DNA of 64,000 bases from Ophioceras dolichostomum (taxonomy: Eukaryota > Ascomycota > Sordariomycetes > Magnaporthales > Ophioceraceae). The notes under the pieces are model-generated. The model had not been told where the DNA came from, made no database searches, and was given only the letters and a program-made list of their open reading frames with translations. This document shows, piece after piece, positions 11,752 through 22,337 of this stretch (its first letter is position 1; each line of letters begins with the position of its first letter). A program made the position numbers and the translations under genes. The stretch lies in NCBI GenBank assembly GCA_003049485.1, contig PYST01000031.1:124001-188000 (forward strand), read 5' to 3'.

Positions 11752-13234
11752 TCAACCACGCCTGCGCAGCACCCTACCGTTGCCGGCAGTGGTAGCAGTC
11801 GACGCCGCCGTCGCTGTGGCCTTGGGCGCAGCAGCCTTCCTGGTTGTCGCCCCCGCGACGCCCTTCTTAATGGTGCCCATGACCGTCCTCTTTGCAGGCG
11901 CCTTAGCCGGCGCAGGAGCGGCGGCGGCGGCGGCTGTGCCACCGACCTTCTTCCGCACGACCGTCGACGTGCTGCCGTCGCTGGACTCGCTGATGGCGCT
12001 GACTCTCCGCGTGGTCCGCATGGCAGTCGGCGGCCGTGCGGCCGGCGCGGTGGTGGTGGTGGCCGCGACAGCAGCAGCAGCGGCGCCTCGCCTGGTCCTG
12101 GTGACCGCCGCCGCCGCCGGGGCCGGGGCGGCCGAGGAGCTGGCCGTGGAAGAGGCCGTTGCCTTGCGGGTCGTGGCGGCGGCGCGGGTCGACCGGGCCT
12201 TCTCCACCATGTTGCTGATGAGGTTGTTCGACGACGGCTTCTTGAGAGGAGACGGGGGGCGTGAGATGCACGACGTCTTGACGGGCGATGGGGGCGCGGC
12301 AGCAGGGGCAACTGGCGGGGCCGCGACGCGCTTGCGGGGGATGATGCGTGTGTTGGCGGAGGTGGGAGAAAGCACCTGGGAGGGGTTTTGCGCGATCTCT
12401 GGGGCGGGAGAAGCGCGCATTCGCTTCTTCGGCCCGTTGGCGTCCATGTTCTCCTTGTTGCCGCCAGATATTTCATCGCTAATGAACTGCATGTCAGCAC
12501 TAAACGGCTCTCATTTAAGAGGATCCTAAAGAGAGAGGGTAGAATAAGAGTAAGAGATAAGAATGCTGACCTCAATCGCTTGGGAGGCCGGCCCGGACCC
12601 TTCGTCACCAGCACCGAGGTTGTGGACCCTTGTGTGGCAGGTCGGGCTGGAACGAAGTCCTTCGCAGGGACAGGAGGCGGCCGCTCGCGAACCGGAGCAG
12701 GCCGTGCCGTCATGGCCATCTTGCGTGGAGAGTAAGAGTAGCCACTCGAGACCTTATCCGCAAGATCACCCATCGTCATCACGCGCAGAGCCTGAGGTAT
12801 CCTATTCAACCGGTTCTCGATGCGCCCGCGGAGGACGGATGCTTGCAGATGATACTGGGCCCTTAGTGTCCTAGCACGGTTTGTGACTGTATAGCATGCG
12901 GCGCGTCAGAAAGGTCTCCCATCAGTATTATAGCTTTGGTCGCACCTGTTGCTCTATGTACATCCCCACGCGTTCAGGCAAGGACAAGAAGGGGGCTCGA
13001 AGCAGGACAGGACGGGAATGCCTTACCATCCATCTGAAGCTGGTCGATGAAAGCCTCCTTCTGGGCAAGAGAGATCCCAACTTTTCTCCTCTTCGAAGGA
13101 CTCCCATAAGTAGGAGTACGTGCTGGGCTGCCCGTCTTAGTAGGAACTGTTTGGTCGGTCGTCTCGTGCGCGTCGACGGCCTCTGAAAAGGCCTGCTCCT
13201 CCGACTTTCGCTTCCTTCCGCGCACTGGAGGCAT
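11752..13234 (-). CDS. Borealin/Nbl1-like chromosomal passenger complex subunit
   Basis: The protein has a Nbl1/Borealin N-terminal domain. In this family that domain forms a three-helix bundle with INCENP (Sli15) and survivin (Bir1) and targets Aurora B to centromeres and the spindle. The product is about 416 aa from exons 13234-13027, 12886-12571 and 12478-11752. After a basic leader (RGRKRKSEEQ), the family helix reads ISLAQKEAFIDQLQM and, across intron 1, continues TNRARTLRAQYHLQ and GRIENRLNRIPQALR. The remaining roughly 280 residues are low-complexity, rich in Ala, Thr, Pro, Arg and Lys, with SP/TP motifs (SPRK, SPVK, PPSPLK) that look like CDK sites. Yeast Nbl1 is far shorter, so the long basic tail resembles metazoan borealin layout. 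The domain call rests on remembered family conservation. Confidence 0.8.
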
Positions 13235-13839
13235 GGCTGATGAAGAGAAAAGAGAGAAAAAAGTATGCTGAAGATCGTATAAGGTAGGGCGTCAATTGTC
13301 TCGTTCGTGCATGAGAACGTCCCTAAAGCATCTAAAGTTAATTCAGGAATTTGCTGTGGAAGTTTTCGAAGTTGTCGTGTTTAGTGCTCCTCGCGATGAT
13401 GAGCTAAGGTTTTGTGATGTGAGTGGTCCGCTTCGTGGAAGTAAACAAACGCTCCGAAAAGCGGTCCGTGCAGGGACCGGAAACGTGGGGCGAGCGGTTG
13501 TGTAACGGCTACATATGGTGCCAGTGAAATTTAGTGGCCAGCAAGGTACTCGTACTTCCAGGCACCTCCAGCTCAGCAGCCAGGCTGAACCGCCTGACGA
13601 CGAAGCTCAAGCTCCCTCCAACAGCACCTGCCACCATCAAACCTCCCCGTCATCAAATCCATCATCGCCAACAACCTTTCCAGCCTTCGCTCGAAGCACT
13701 CAAAGGCAAATTATTTCTCGGCTAACTCTAAGTTTTGGGATTTGCTCCGACCTTTCGACCGTTCAATCACCTTGCCCATCCATCGTCCTACCGCACACAT
13801 CGTCGAGTTGGCGGAATTCGCCCGTCTTGAGCCGCAATC
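13235..13839. promoter_or_regulatory. Divergent promoter region, borealin-like / rpn10
   Basis: This 0.6-kb spacer lies between head-to-head genes. An ATG at 13515 opens a 138-codon frame that overlaps the rpn10 start in another frame. It could be translated only if the rpn10 transcript starts upstream of it; the protein looks like no known family. No proteasome-associated GGTGGCAAA element is visible here. Confidence 0.45.
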
Positions 13840-14983
13840 ATGCCTCTCGAAGCCGTGATGATCGTGGTGGACAACAGCGAAAGCAGCCGCAATGGAGACT
13901 ACGCGCCATCCCGCTTCGATGCACAGGCTGATGCCGTCGGCGTTATCTTCCAGCACGTTATTAACGGCAACCCGGAGTCGTCGGTCGGCTTAATGAGCAT
14001 GGGCGGGAAGGGACCGGAGGTTCTGGTCACCTTGACCACAGATCAGGGCAAGATCCTGGAGGGCCTGCACCGGACTAGGAAGAAGATTAATGGTTCTTCG
14101 CACCTTGCCACCAGCATCCAAGTCGCCAGCGTAAGTCCCGATCCAATTTTTTTCTTCTTCTACAAGCCATCAACCCCCCCAGGCAGTGTGCATGATGTCA
14201 TGTATGTGTGGGAAGGTTGGGTTACAAATGCTAATGACGTTGAACCCGCCCGCCACAAAAACCATTCAGCTCGCCCTCAAGCACCGCCAGAACACAACGC
14301 AGCGGACGCGAATAATCGCCTTCGTGTGCTCGCCGGTCGCGGACGAGGAGAAGCCTCTGGTGCAGCTGGCGCAGCGGCTGAAGAAGAACAACGTGACGGT
14401 CGACTTCGTCCTCTTCGGCGACCTGGACGACGAGTCCCGCGTCAAGCTGGAGGCCTTCCACGAGAAGGTCAAGGGCAGCGAGGGCAGCAGCCACCTGGTG
14501 GTGATCCCGCCCAGCCCCAACCTGCTCAGCGACCAGCTGGTGGCCACGCCCATCTTCGGCGAGGGCGCCGCGGCGGCGGCGGGCCTGGGGGCCATGGGCG
14601 GCGGAGGCGCCGGGGACGGAGGCGACGGCGAGTTCGGCGAGTTCGGCTTCGACCCGTCCATGGACCCGGAGCTGGCGCTCGCGCTGAGGATGAGCATGGA
14701 GGAGGAGAAGGCCCGCCAGGAGAAGAGGGCCAAGGAGGAGGCCGAGGCCGCCAAGAAAGCCCTGCTCGAGTCCGTCAAGGAGGACGAGGCCGGCGAGTCG
14801 TCGGAGTCGGCTCCCCTGCTGGACAAGGCTGGAGAGCCGAGTGGCAGCGGCAGTGGCAGCGGCAGCTCGGCGGATGCTGGCCCCTCGTCTAGCAAGGACG
14901 ACAACAAGGACAAGAAGGATGGCAGCGGCAGTGGCGATAAGAGCAGCAAGCCAGACGACGGAGACAAGATGGACACCTCATAG
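13840..14983 (+). CDS. rpn10: 26S proteasome ubiquitin receptor Rpn10
   Basis: Rpn10 (human PSMD4/S5a) is a stoichiometric subunit of the 19S regulatory particle. It bridges base and lid and binds polyubiquitin. The product is 334 aa from exons 13840-14130 and 14270-14983. The N-terminal VWA domain starts MPLEAVMIVVDNSESSRNGD and includes GLMSMGGKGPEVLVTLT, then across the intron LALKHRQNTTQRTRIIAFV and VTVDFVLFGDLDDE. A Gly/Ala-rich linker leads to one ubiquitin-interacting motif, DPELALALRMSMEEEKA, near residues 228-245. The C-terminal 90 residues are acidic and Ser/Gly-rich. One UIM is the fungal arrangement, whereas animals have two. The gene is convergent with trs23. Confidence 0.97.
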
Positions 14984-15529
14984 TAGAGGGTATATTTCTT
15001 TCTTCGGGAACTTGGCATCCCTCCTTTTAGCCCTTCCCTTTGAATTACTCGTTTTAGCTCCCTTCGTTGTACTGGCGTCGCTGCCCGGACTTGTAGACTA
15101 CCTATCCTTTTAGCTAGACATGGGGACTGGCGGTATAACTTTGGGCCTTTTACTATTCTGCCTCATCAGAATTTGACCCCTTTGCCCTTGGCTTACCCAA
15201 CGCTCCATCCCTGCTGGACACCAGCTCATCCGTAAACAATGTCTCCGAGGATCACTCGTTTGGCTCCTCCTTGCTATCTACCCACCCTCGAACATCCTAT
15301 CTCGGGTCCGGCGCCCAACCCACGGACTCGACATGCCTTGGGACCCTTGTCGAGGTTGGAAGTAGCCGACAGATAGATACCTATCACTTAGTTACCTATG
15401 TAGGTAAATATCACATCCCGAGCCATTCCCTGGGTGCCGTGACCTCTCCATCTCATCTCGCAAGTACCTGGGTCGCCTCGTCGAGAAAGGCATCTCATCG
15501 GATCCAACTCAAAATGACCTGCCGACCTG
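14984..15529. other. Convergent 3' spacer, no gene seen
   Basis: This stretch holds the 3' flanks of rpn10 and trs23. It contains several TACCTA/TAGGTA words (15378-15410), the same sequence family seen in other spacers. No coding sequence is supported. Confidence 0.55.
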
Positions 15530-16313
15530 CTACCTATTATTGATCTCGCGGATGTACGAGTTCAGCTTGCGCTCAAACATGTCGCAGCGGACGGGCATCT
15601 CGAGCTGGTAGAAGGGGTTCTTCATGACGTAGTCGGTGTACAGGTCGTATATCCTCCGGATGGTGACGTCGACGTTGGCCTGCGTCGTCTCGGTGAAGAG
15701 CAGGAACTTGATGCCCGTCATCGTGTTGAAGCACTGCATCCGGAAGTTTTCCGTCTCCAGCACCTCCAGCCCAGACGGCGGCTCCGGCCTGCTCGGGATC
15801 GGCTGGCCGCCGCTGCCCTGCGCCGGTGATGGTGACCCGGCCACTTGGGGTTGGTTCTTTAGTGGGTGGAGCCGGGCGGTGATGGCGTGGATGCTTGCGA
15901 GTGAGATAAAGGCGTTAGTTGGTGAGTGAGGGGATCGGACCAAGAGAGACTCACCTCGATAGGAGAGGTCAGTGAGCAGGTATGTGTGGTGAGGAGCGAG
16001 GGGAGTGAGCGAGGTATAGGATGTATGATGCCACAAATGATGATAATATGCAGTAGGCATACGGATAATAGACTCAGCGACACCTACCCATGGAATGTCC
16101 CGGCCAAGACAAGGTAATCATTCGTTGTGAGTTTGTTCAAGCCGCCCTCATGGAATGTCCTGTTGTAAATAAGGCCCCCAGCCTTGTTGATGATGATGAG
16201 AGAGAACACCACCCTGAAAAAAAAATGTTAACGGACAGGATTAGAAACAGGCCAGCACAAGAAAGACTTTGACTTTGCATACTCGTTTTGGCTGCCGACA
16301 AGGTCACTTACAT
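15530..16313 (-). CDS. trs23: TRAPP complex subunit Trs23 (TRAPPC4)
   Basis: Trs23 is a longin-fold core subunit of the TRAPP tethering complexes, which act as exchange factors for Rab1/Ypt1 in ER-Golgi traffic. The product is about 163 aa. Exon 3 (15893-15530) carries GLEVLETENFRMQCFNTMTG, IKFLLFTETTQANVDV and YVMKNPFYQLEMPVRCDMFE, strongly conserved in the family. Exon 2 (16213-16088) gives VVFSLIIINKAGGLIYNR and LAGTFHG, the longin start. No ATG precedes that sequence in its own exon. A consensus donor GTAAGT begins at 16311, immediately after AT at 16313-16312, and acceptor CAG at 16216-16214 supplies the G. The start codon is therefore AT|G across a 98-nt intron. Read without splicing, the ATG is followed at once by TAA. 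Introns are 16311-16214 and 16087-15894. Confidence 0.9.
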
Positions 16314-17066
16314 GATGGTGACCTGGGTCTCAACTCTCCGCTCTCCGCTCTCAGCTCTCACTTATCGACTCAGTCTCAGGTCTTTTGACAGGACGCTAAC
16401 CGGTCAAATCTAGCCAGGCCAAATTCCGAGGCTTCCAATGGGGAGAGTAGCTCAAATATTTGCTGCTCCGCGTTGAGGAAATGGGCGTAAACAGATCCAA
16501 ATGAGGCTTTGAGACAGAGGTTCCATAGCTGGAGGATATCTTGCAGCGTCAGTGGGTGGGGGGATAAGGCTTGCGTTCGCATGCTCACATCAGAGATGCG
16601 GCTCAAATCTAGCGGCTTGGCAGGCCCCAGCTCCCCTGGACCGTGCACCTATCAGGTCACAGCGGTCCAGAATAGGCTGTCGCAAATCCCCGAACTTTCA
16701 CCCCGCGTAACATTTTATTCCATCTCTCAGTTGTCTCGCGCAACTCGGGACGGCAATACATTCATTCATCGTCGGCATCCCTGTATCTGTCTTCCTTTCT
16801 CTATTCACTCGTCTCTAAGCTTTGGCTTTCCTTTTGCTTAAATTCCCGACCCGCGCGCAGTTCATCAACGAAGCTCGAACGTTCGCGCCCACGATCCCTC
16901 GTCGGCAGGCTTGCAGCCACCTTCGCAGTGCTAGCACATTACCACTCTCCGAACACAGCAAGACCGGAAAATCGAAGCGAAGGGAATAGGAAAAGCCGCG
17001 CATCGAGGAAACGGGCTCTGTGAGAGGTACCGAGAGAGAGAAAGAGAGGCGAAGCGAAACGAAACA
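16314..17066. promoter_or_regulatory. Divergent promoter region, trs23 / rpb4
   Basis: This head-to-head spacer contains pyrimidine-rich repeats of CTCTCCG/CTCTCAG type at about 16332-16360, just upstream of the trs23 start codon. No gene is seen. Confidence 0.5.
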
Positions 17067-17723
17067 ATGTCGAACCACCAGACATCACGACCGAAGCCGC
17101 CACCGCCCGGCGAGGAGGAGGCCGGCTCGGTGCTGAAGCTGGGCGAGTTCGAGGGCGTCGAGACGCTGAGCCTGTCGGAGGCATCACTAGTCATCAACGC
17201 CCTAATGGCGAAGCGCCGCAACGAGCGGAAGAATGCTCAAGAGACCGAGTACGCACATCATCACATCATCATTATACATCACAGAGCTTTCGCACGAGCG
17301 GGCTCGTCGCCCTATGCTCAGTCTTTCTTCCCTGCGCTCCTAGGCTAACTCATCTACCTATTCTCCTCCCTTCCCTTAGAGTCCTGCTCAAGACGATCGA
17401 CTACCTCGACGCGTTCGCTCGCTTCAAGCGGAAGGAGAACGTCGAAGCCGTCGAACGCCTGCTCTCGGCCCGCCAGGAGCTTTCCAAGTTCGAGCGTGCC
17501 GCGTTAGGTATGCCATTCCTTTATGCCACATACACTCCATCGACCCTTCCAGATGACCCGTTCCAGATCGTACAACGTGCTGACTCCGGGCCTCTCACTC
17601 TCAGGGTCACTGTGTCCCGAAACCGCCGAAGAGGCCAAGTGGCTCATCCCGTCCATTGCTAACAAGATCGACGAGGCGGATTTGACCGATCTTTTGGAGG
17701 AGATAGGGAAGCTTCAGGGCTGA
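17067..17723 (+). CDS. rpb4: RNA polymerase II subunit Rpb4
   Basis: Rpb4 pairs with Rpb7 to form the stalk of RNA polymerase II, needed for initiation, with roles in mRNA export and decay. The product is 142 aa from exons 17067-17248, 17380-17507 and 17605-17723. The N-terminal tail is short and Pro-rich. The conserved part runs from LKLGEFEGVETLSLSEASLV through VLLKTIDYLDAFARFK to the C-terminal HRDC-like segment LCPETAEEAKWLIPSI and ADLTDLLEEIGKLQG. Length fits filamentous fungi and fission yeast; budding yeast Rpb4 is longer because of an insert. All three exon junctions keep frame and restore conserved sequence. The gene is convergent with the membrane-protein gene downstream. Confidence 0.96.
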
Positions 17724-18254
17724 TATGAGTTCGGCCCTATTTTGCTTCTTGACGGCGGAATAGCTTCCGTCGACATCGGGCTATGAGGCTAGAAATTCAT
17801 GAGTGCTATGCCTTTTTTTTTTTCTTTTTTTTCTCCCATTACTTTTTATTACTCGCATGGGTAAGGCGCAATACGGGTAGGCTTAGGCTGGGCCGGGACG
17901 AAAAAAACGGAGAGAATGGAAGCATGAGAGCGAGCTTGGATGTGCGAGAATATGTTGAGGATGCCATTTTGAATACCCCCATTATTTCCATTACGAGACA
18001 TATGCCCTTTTTGATCATGAGACTGGCACAACCTTTTGACGAGGAAAAAAAAATAATAAACCGATGTTTGATTCTCTTAAAAGTCTGCTCACTCTTCTGC
18101 CCTCTTGGCTAGCTAGCCATGGTATCACTAAATAGGAAACGGGAAAGAAGGAAAGGGCAAGAAGGCAAAAAACGCGAGACTTCGAAAGACAACGAACATC
18201 CGAAACCAACGCCTGTCGAGACCAAGCACCATCAATCCCTCGATCCTGTCTGTC
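17724..18254. other. Convergent 3' spacer, no gene seen
   Basis: This stretch holds the 3' flanks of rpb4 and the membrane-protein gene. It includes a T-rich run at 17813-17832 and A-rich stretches. No gene is supported. Confidence 0.55.
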
Positions 18255-20030
18255 CTAACATCCGTTACCTCCTACCGGAGTGGCCCCAGGGAGCCTCCCC
18301 GAGGCAGCTGAATCCGAGCCCAGCTGCGACCAGCTACCAGCATGTATCTCGTTTTCGATCTCATACGGCGTGGCCCTCAGCGTGGCGCGGTGCCGATCCT
18401 GGACCGCCGCCGCCTGCTGGAGGATCCTGCCGGGTTCTCTTGGTCCCCGGCCACCGCCCGCGACAGATCTGGAGTGGGCATGTCCCCGCCCCAGCGTCAT
18501 CGTCCCGTGGGAGGCAAGCCCGCCGGCGCCTGCGGGGTTGCTCCAGGTCAGGGGCCGCGTGTGCCTCTCGGGCCCCCTGGACGGCAGACGGAGAGGTGGG
18601 GGTCGCAGTCCCCCTTCTTCGGCACTGCTGGCACTCGGATCTTGTTGCTGTTGTGGTTGTGATTGTGGTAGTTGCTGGAAGTTGTATTCTTCCTCCTCCT
18701 CGCTCTCTTCTTCTATCGTATCCGGTGGCGACGATCTTATCTCCTTCCCGTCCAGCTCGTACTTCGGCTCCATGCCTTCGAGTTCAAATTTTGGTATGGA
18801 GTCGAGCTGGTGCGGCGGCGGCGACGGCTCCCGCGTTTGAGAGGGGTGTCGAGAGAGTCCTCCTGCCGCCGCCGCCGCCGTCCACGGGTCGACGGCATTG
18901 ACGGCGTTGTCTGCTGCCAGGCTGGTACTGGTCATCGGTGTAACCAGAGCGCCGGAACTGGGCATGTAGCTCTCCCTCATGTCGTATTTGTCTCCGAATT
19001 GGCTGGACTGGTGGCTGTCTGGGGATACGGGGCTGACCATGTCGCTATTGGCGATACTCCGAACCCCTCCTGTCCTCAGTGTCGAGCTGGTTGTACTACT
19101 ACAGCCCCGGACATCATCTGGGGTCTCCCAGCGAGAGTTTGAGACTGCTAATGAGAGCCCCTTGTTAGTCGACTTTTCCTTTAAATTCGGCCAGAGATAG
19201 TATCTGGAAGTTTCAAGCATGACTTTGACTGGGTTCTTACCTTGCGAGTTAGCAGGATGGGGAGGTAACGCCTCTGCCTTGGCGTCCAGGCTCGGCTGAG
19301 AATCTTCATCCGGTTTACCGCCAGATCTGCCGTTGGCCGCAGTGGCAGAATATGCAAAGGGCGGGGGAGGATATCGATCGCCGCTCCATCGGCCAGCGCC
19401 GTCCCCATACAGACCAGCCGGGAGTCCCAGGTGCACGGTATCGTCCCAGCCCGGGTCTCGCTCTTCTACCTCGGGCGTGGGCTGGCTGTGCCGAGGGCGC
19501 CAGCATCTCCAATACCAGACGGCCGCGCAAATAACAATAACGAAGAAGGTGCATAAGATGCCGACGATGGCACCCACAGGAAACCCAAGACTCTGGTCCG
19601 CACCTGCGGATCCGGCTCCGGCGCCGGCTGCCTCAGATGAGCTCGCCGAGCCACTCGTCGGGGTGAGTGTGGGTGTTATGGGTTTTGAAGGTTCTGTAGA
19701 CCCCGGAGCTGCTGTGCTTGTTGGGGCGGGTACGGTCACAAAAACCTCGCTTGGGATGGTCGCCGTGGGCTCTTCTGAGTTCGAACTGATCGTCTTTCCC
19801 GTTGTCCAGGTCGTGTAGGTCGCAGTCTTGGTCGAAGTACTAGTACTGCGGACGGTGGTCGGTCCCGGTCCTTGGCTCGCTGCTGTGCTGAGGCCGAGCG
19901 GGCAGTAATTTTCCAGGGCACATGGGTCGATAGCGCAGCAACCTATGAATTCGCTTGTGTTGCAGACATAGAAGACGTAGCCCGGGGGGCAGTCGGTGTC
20001 CACCCGAGGCTCCAACCCGCGGACGTACAT
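18255..20030 (-). CDS. Cysteine-rich single-pass membrane protein, function unknown
   Basis: I recognise the architecture but not a function. I chose the ATG at 20030; the frame is open further upstream but has no ATG there. The product is about 559 aa if the 96-nt intron 19240-19145 (GTAAGA donor, CTAAC branch-like word, TTAGCAG acceptor) is removed. That intron is a multiple of three without a stop, so retention would add 32 residues. Order: a short Cys-rich module (CPPGYVFYVC, then FIGCCAIDPC and a last CP; Cys near residues 14, 23, 31, 32, 37 and 43), a Ser/Thr/Pro-rich stalk likely to be O-mannosylated, a TM helix near 150-174 (GFPVGAIVGILCTFFVIVIC), then about 380 residues of disordered Pro/Ser/Glu-rich cytosolic tail. 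No signal peptide is evident, so it may be a type III membrane protein, or a first exon is missing. A sensor or cell-wall-linked role is only a guess. Confidence 0.7.
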   Translation of the reverse strand: MYVRGLEPRVDTDCPPGYVFYVCNTSEFIGCCAIDPCALENYCPLGLSTAASQGPGPTTVRSTSTSTKTATYTTWTTGKTISSNSEEPTATIPSEVFVTVPAPTSTAAPGSTEPSKPITPTLTPTSGSASSSEAAGAGAGSAGADQSLGFPVGAIVGILCTFFVIVICAAVWYWRCWRPRHSQPTPEVEERDPGWDDTVHLGLPAGLYGDGAGRWSGDRYPPPPFAYSATAANGRSGGKPDEDSQPSLDAKAEALPPHPANSQGKNPVKVMLETSRYYLWPNLKEKSTNKGLSLAVSNSRWETPDDVRGCSSTTSSTLRTGGVRSIANSDMVSPVSPDSHQSSQFGDKYDMRESYMPSSGALVTPMTSTSLAADNAVNAVDPWTAAAAAGGLSRHPSQTREPSPPPHQLDSIPKFELEGMEPKYELDGKEIRSSPPDTIEEESEEEEEYNFQQLPQSQPQQQQDPSASSAEEGGLRPPPLRLPSRGPERHTRPLTWSNPAGAGGLASHGTMTLGRGHAHSRSVAGGGRGPREPGRILQQAAAVQDRHRATLRATPYEIENEIHAGSWSQLGSDSAASGRLPGATPVGGNGC

Positions 20031-22337
20031 GGCGACGGACTCTTTCTTCTTTTTGGAGATCGTGACGACCTGGTTATGGGGGCGGGTAGTCAGTCGGAGC
20101 TGTGCTTGCTTGCTGTCGGTAGACGTGGGCAACCGTCTCCAAACAGAAAGGTAAAGTATTGGTCGACGGGGCAGGAGTGGTCACCAGACCTTGATGCTGC
20201 TGGGGGAGCCCGCAGAGATTGGCCGGTCTTGTGGGGAAAGATGAGGTGTAATATGAAGAAGTCGTCCAGGACGCAGTGAATAGGTGTGCGCGATACTAAA
20301 GTTAGGCGACTGGCTGACGAGGTTAGTTGGAGGAAGTTATATCATCGTGATTCCCAGTTGAGCAACACGTGGCCGGACGAAGCATCAGTAGACCTGCGAG
20401 CGAAGTGTCGACCGGCAGTTGGTGGTACATTCCGCTGATGAATTCAAGTTTGAGAAGCAAAACCAAAGCTGCACAACCCCAGAGCCCCCGGGACGAAGTA
20501 GTGATTTGAAAAAAAAAGTTGTTCTTAGATCGACAGAGATCGACCTCACCTGCCAGGCAGGAGGGTATTCCGGATAGCTTCTCCCAAGACGACAGAAGGC
20601 AAGGATAAACCGAGGAAGGGCGGACAGAAAAGGATGCATGCAGAGATGGGACGAGGAGGGGAAGGAAGATGCAACATATCTCTTCAAATACCTACCCTAC
20701 CTGCAGGAAACAAAACAACGTCGTGCTCAACGGCCACCGCATACGTGGGCAGATGGGCGGGCGATTTTGTCAACCCTCGTCTTACTCCACAGACCCCGTC
20801 CGTCGTACATTCTCGCACTCTCTCGTACACAGCAATATCGCCTAGCCGCCCAGTCTTCGGTTCAACGACGTCAACCCATCGAACAATAGCTACCTAGCTG
20901 GGTAGCTATTTGCCCACGCTCCGCGGGACCCGGCAGCCAACGCAAAAGCGCTTCATACCGTATGAGTGACGGACAGGCGGATACGTGCAGGCCAAGCTTC
21001 AACCGAGACCTCTCGTTGGCTCGGCCACTATATGTTTGCATGTGGCTGAGGGCCATGGGGCTACGGTTACAGACAGCACATGTACACTTGGGGAGTTTGA
21101 GAGCAGGCGTTACGGAAGTAATCGCCAGAGGCAGACGGACGACATTGCCGTTGTGCTTGTGTACCTGAAAGGGGGAAACGGGATAGCGCATATCGGTGTG
21201 TTAATATCATCCGGTGCGGGACGGAGAGGAAAAAGCTCCATCAAAATCCGGGGAACACAAGATACATACATCCTAGCCGTACCATCCCGTCGAGGAGAAA
21301 GTCGATATGGAGGCAAAAGCGAAAGTGAGAGCTCCCCCCACGGCATTCCATCCTCCACCGCAGCTACTACTACTCCATATTAATTTGTCAAATTCATATT
21401 GGGTAGCGAGCCGCATCTGCCTGCCTGCCTGCCTGCCCTTCTGTCCCGTCGCCACGGCATGCCGCCACCGCCCCTGAATTTATGCATGCAGGCACTTCCC
21501 GTCTCCAAGCCACCTACCGCTTATCTGCCCACCCGCATAGGTATCTATACACTCTTATTTCCCCAGATTTTTCTGCGCAACCGAGTCCTTGGTAAACCGG
21601 CCCCCGCCCCAGATCGACACGTTTTCTTCCCCGCTTGCCATTGATCGGGCCTTCGGGATCGTCGGATGGTGGGTTGTGTATGATGGATGATGGAGTGGGG
21701 TGGGTGTCAAGGGCATGAAGAAGAATGGATGGATGCTTGACTTACAAACAAGTCCTGCCTAACCCCTATAGAGAGACCGACAGTCTGCCATAAAACCTTC
21801 AATGCCACCCTTCAAAGCCATTCCAGTCTATCTCACCTAGTCTGGCCACCCCCACCCCTTTCTTTTCACTTGCCGACTCAGCCGCCGGTTTCCTGCTCGC
21901 GGAAAAGAAAGGCCGAACCAGTTCGGCAGATGCTCGACCGTTGCAGCGCAGGCCTCCATCGCGACACATCGTGACATCAGGTCGCCTGCCAGTCTATGCC
22001 TACCTAGGTACTCGAACGTGACTCAGAAGAAAAGACAAAATGTAATCTGTAGGGGGCAGGGTGGAAAATGCATCATCCTGAGTACCTCCTCAGCCGGCTG
22101 GCTTTACAGCATAATGATAGATTAGCTGTGCTGCAGCTGCAACCGCCATGCAATACTACCACTAGACGAATGGTAGTAATGGGGAAGCGAGGTGAGTATC
22201 ACCAGCAATATTTGTGTTCATTCCTTCCAGAGCCCGGGACGACAGGAAGTGAAGAAGCCAAGATCCGCATTTGTGCCCTAGGTGCCTACCTACCTGCAGA
22301 GGAGGCCAAGAAGACGAGAAAGAACGAGAAGAAGAAA
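20031..22337. other. 2.3-kb spacer, no gene seen
   Basis: This is the upstream region of the membrane-protein gene and the 3' flank of puf6. It contains CTGCCTGCCTGCCTGCC at about 21418-21435, an exact TACCTAGGTA at 22001-22010 and a TGACTCA word at 22019-22025. Several frames of 80-130 codons occur but none has codon pattern, start context or similarity that supports a gene. Confidence 0.55.

Noticed and set aside
13515..13931. 138-codon frame overlapping the rpn10 start
   Set aside because: No similarity and no splice signals; at most it is an upstream ORF if transcription begins before 13515.
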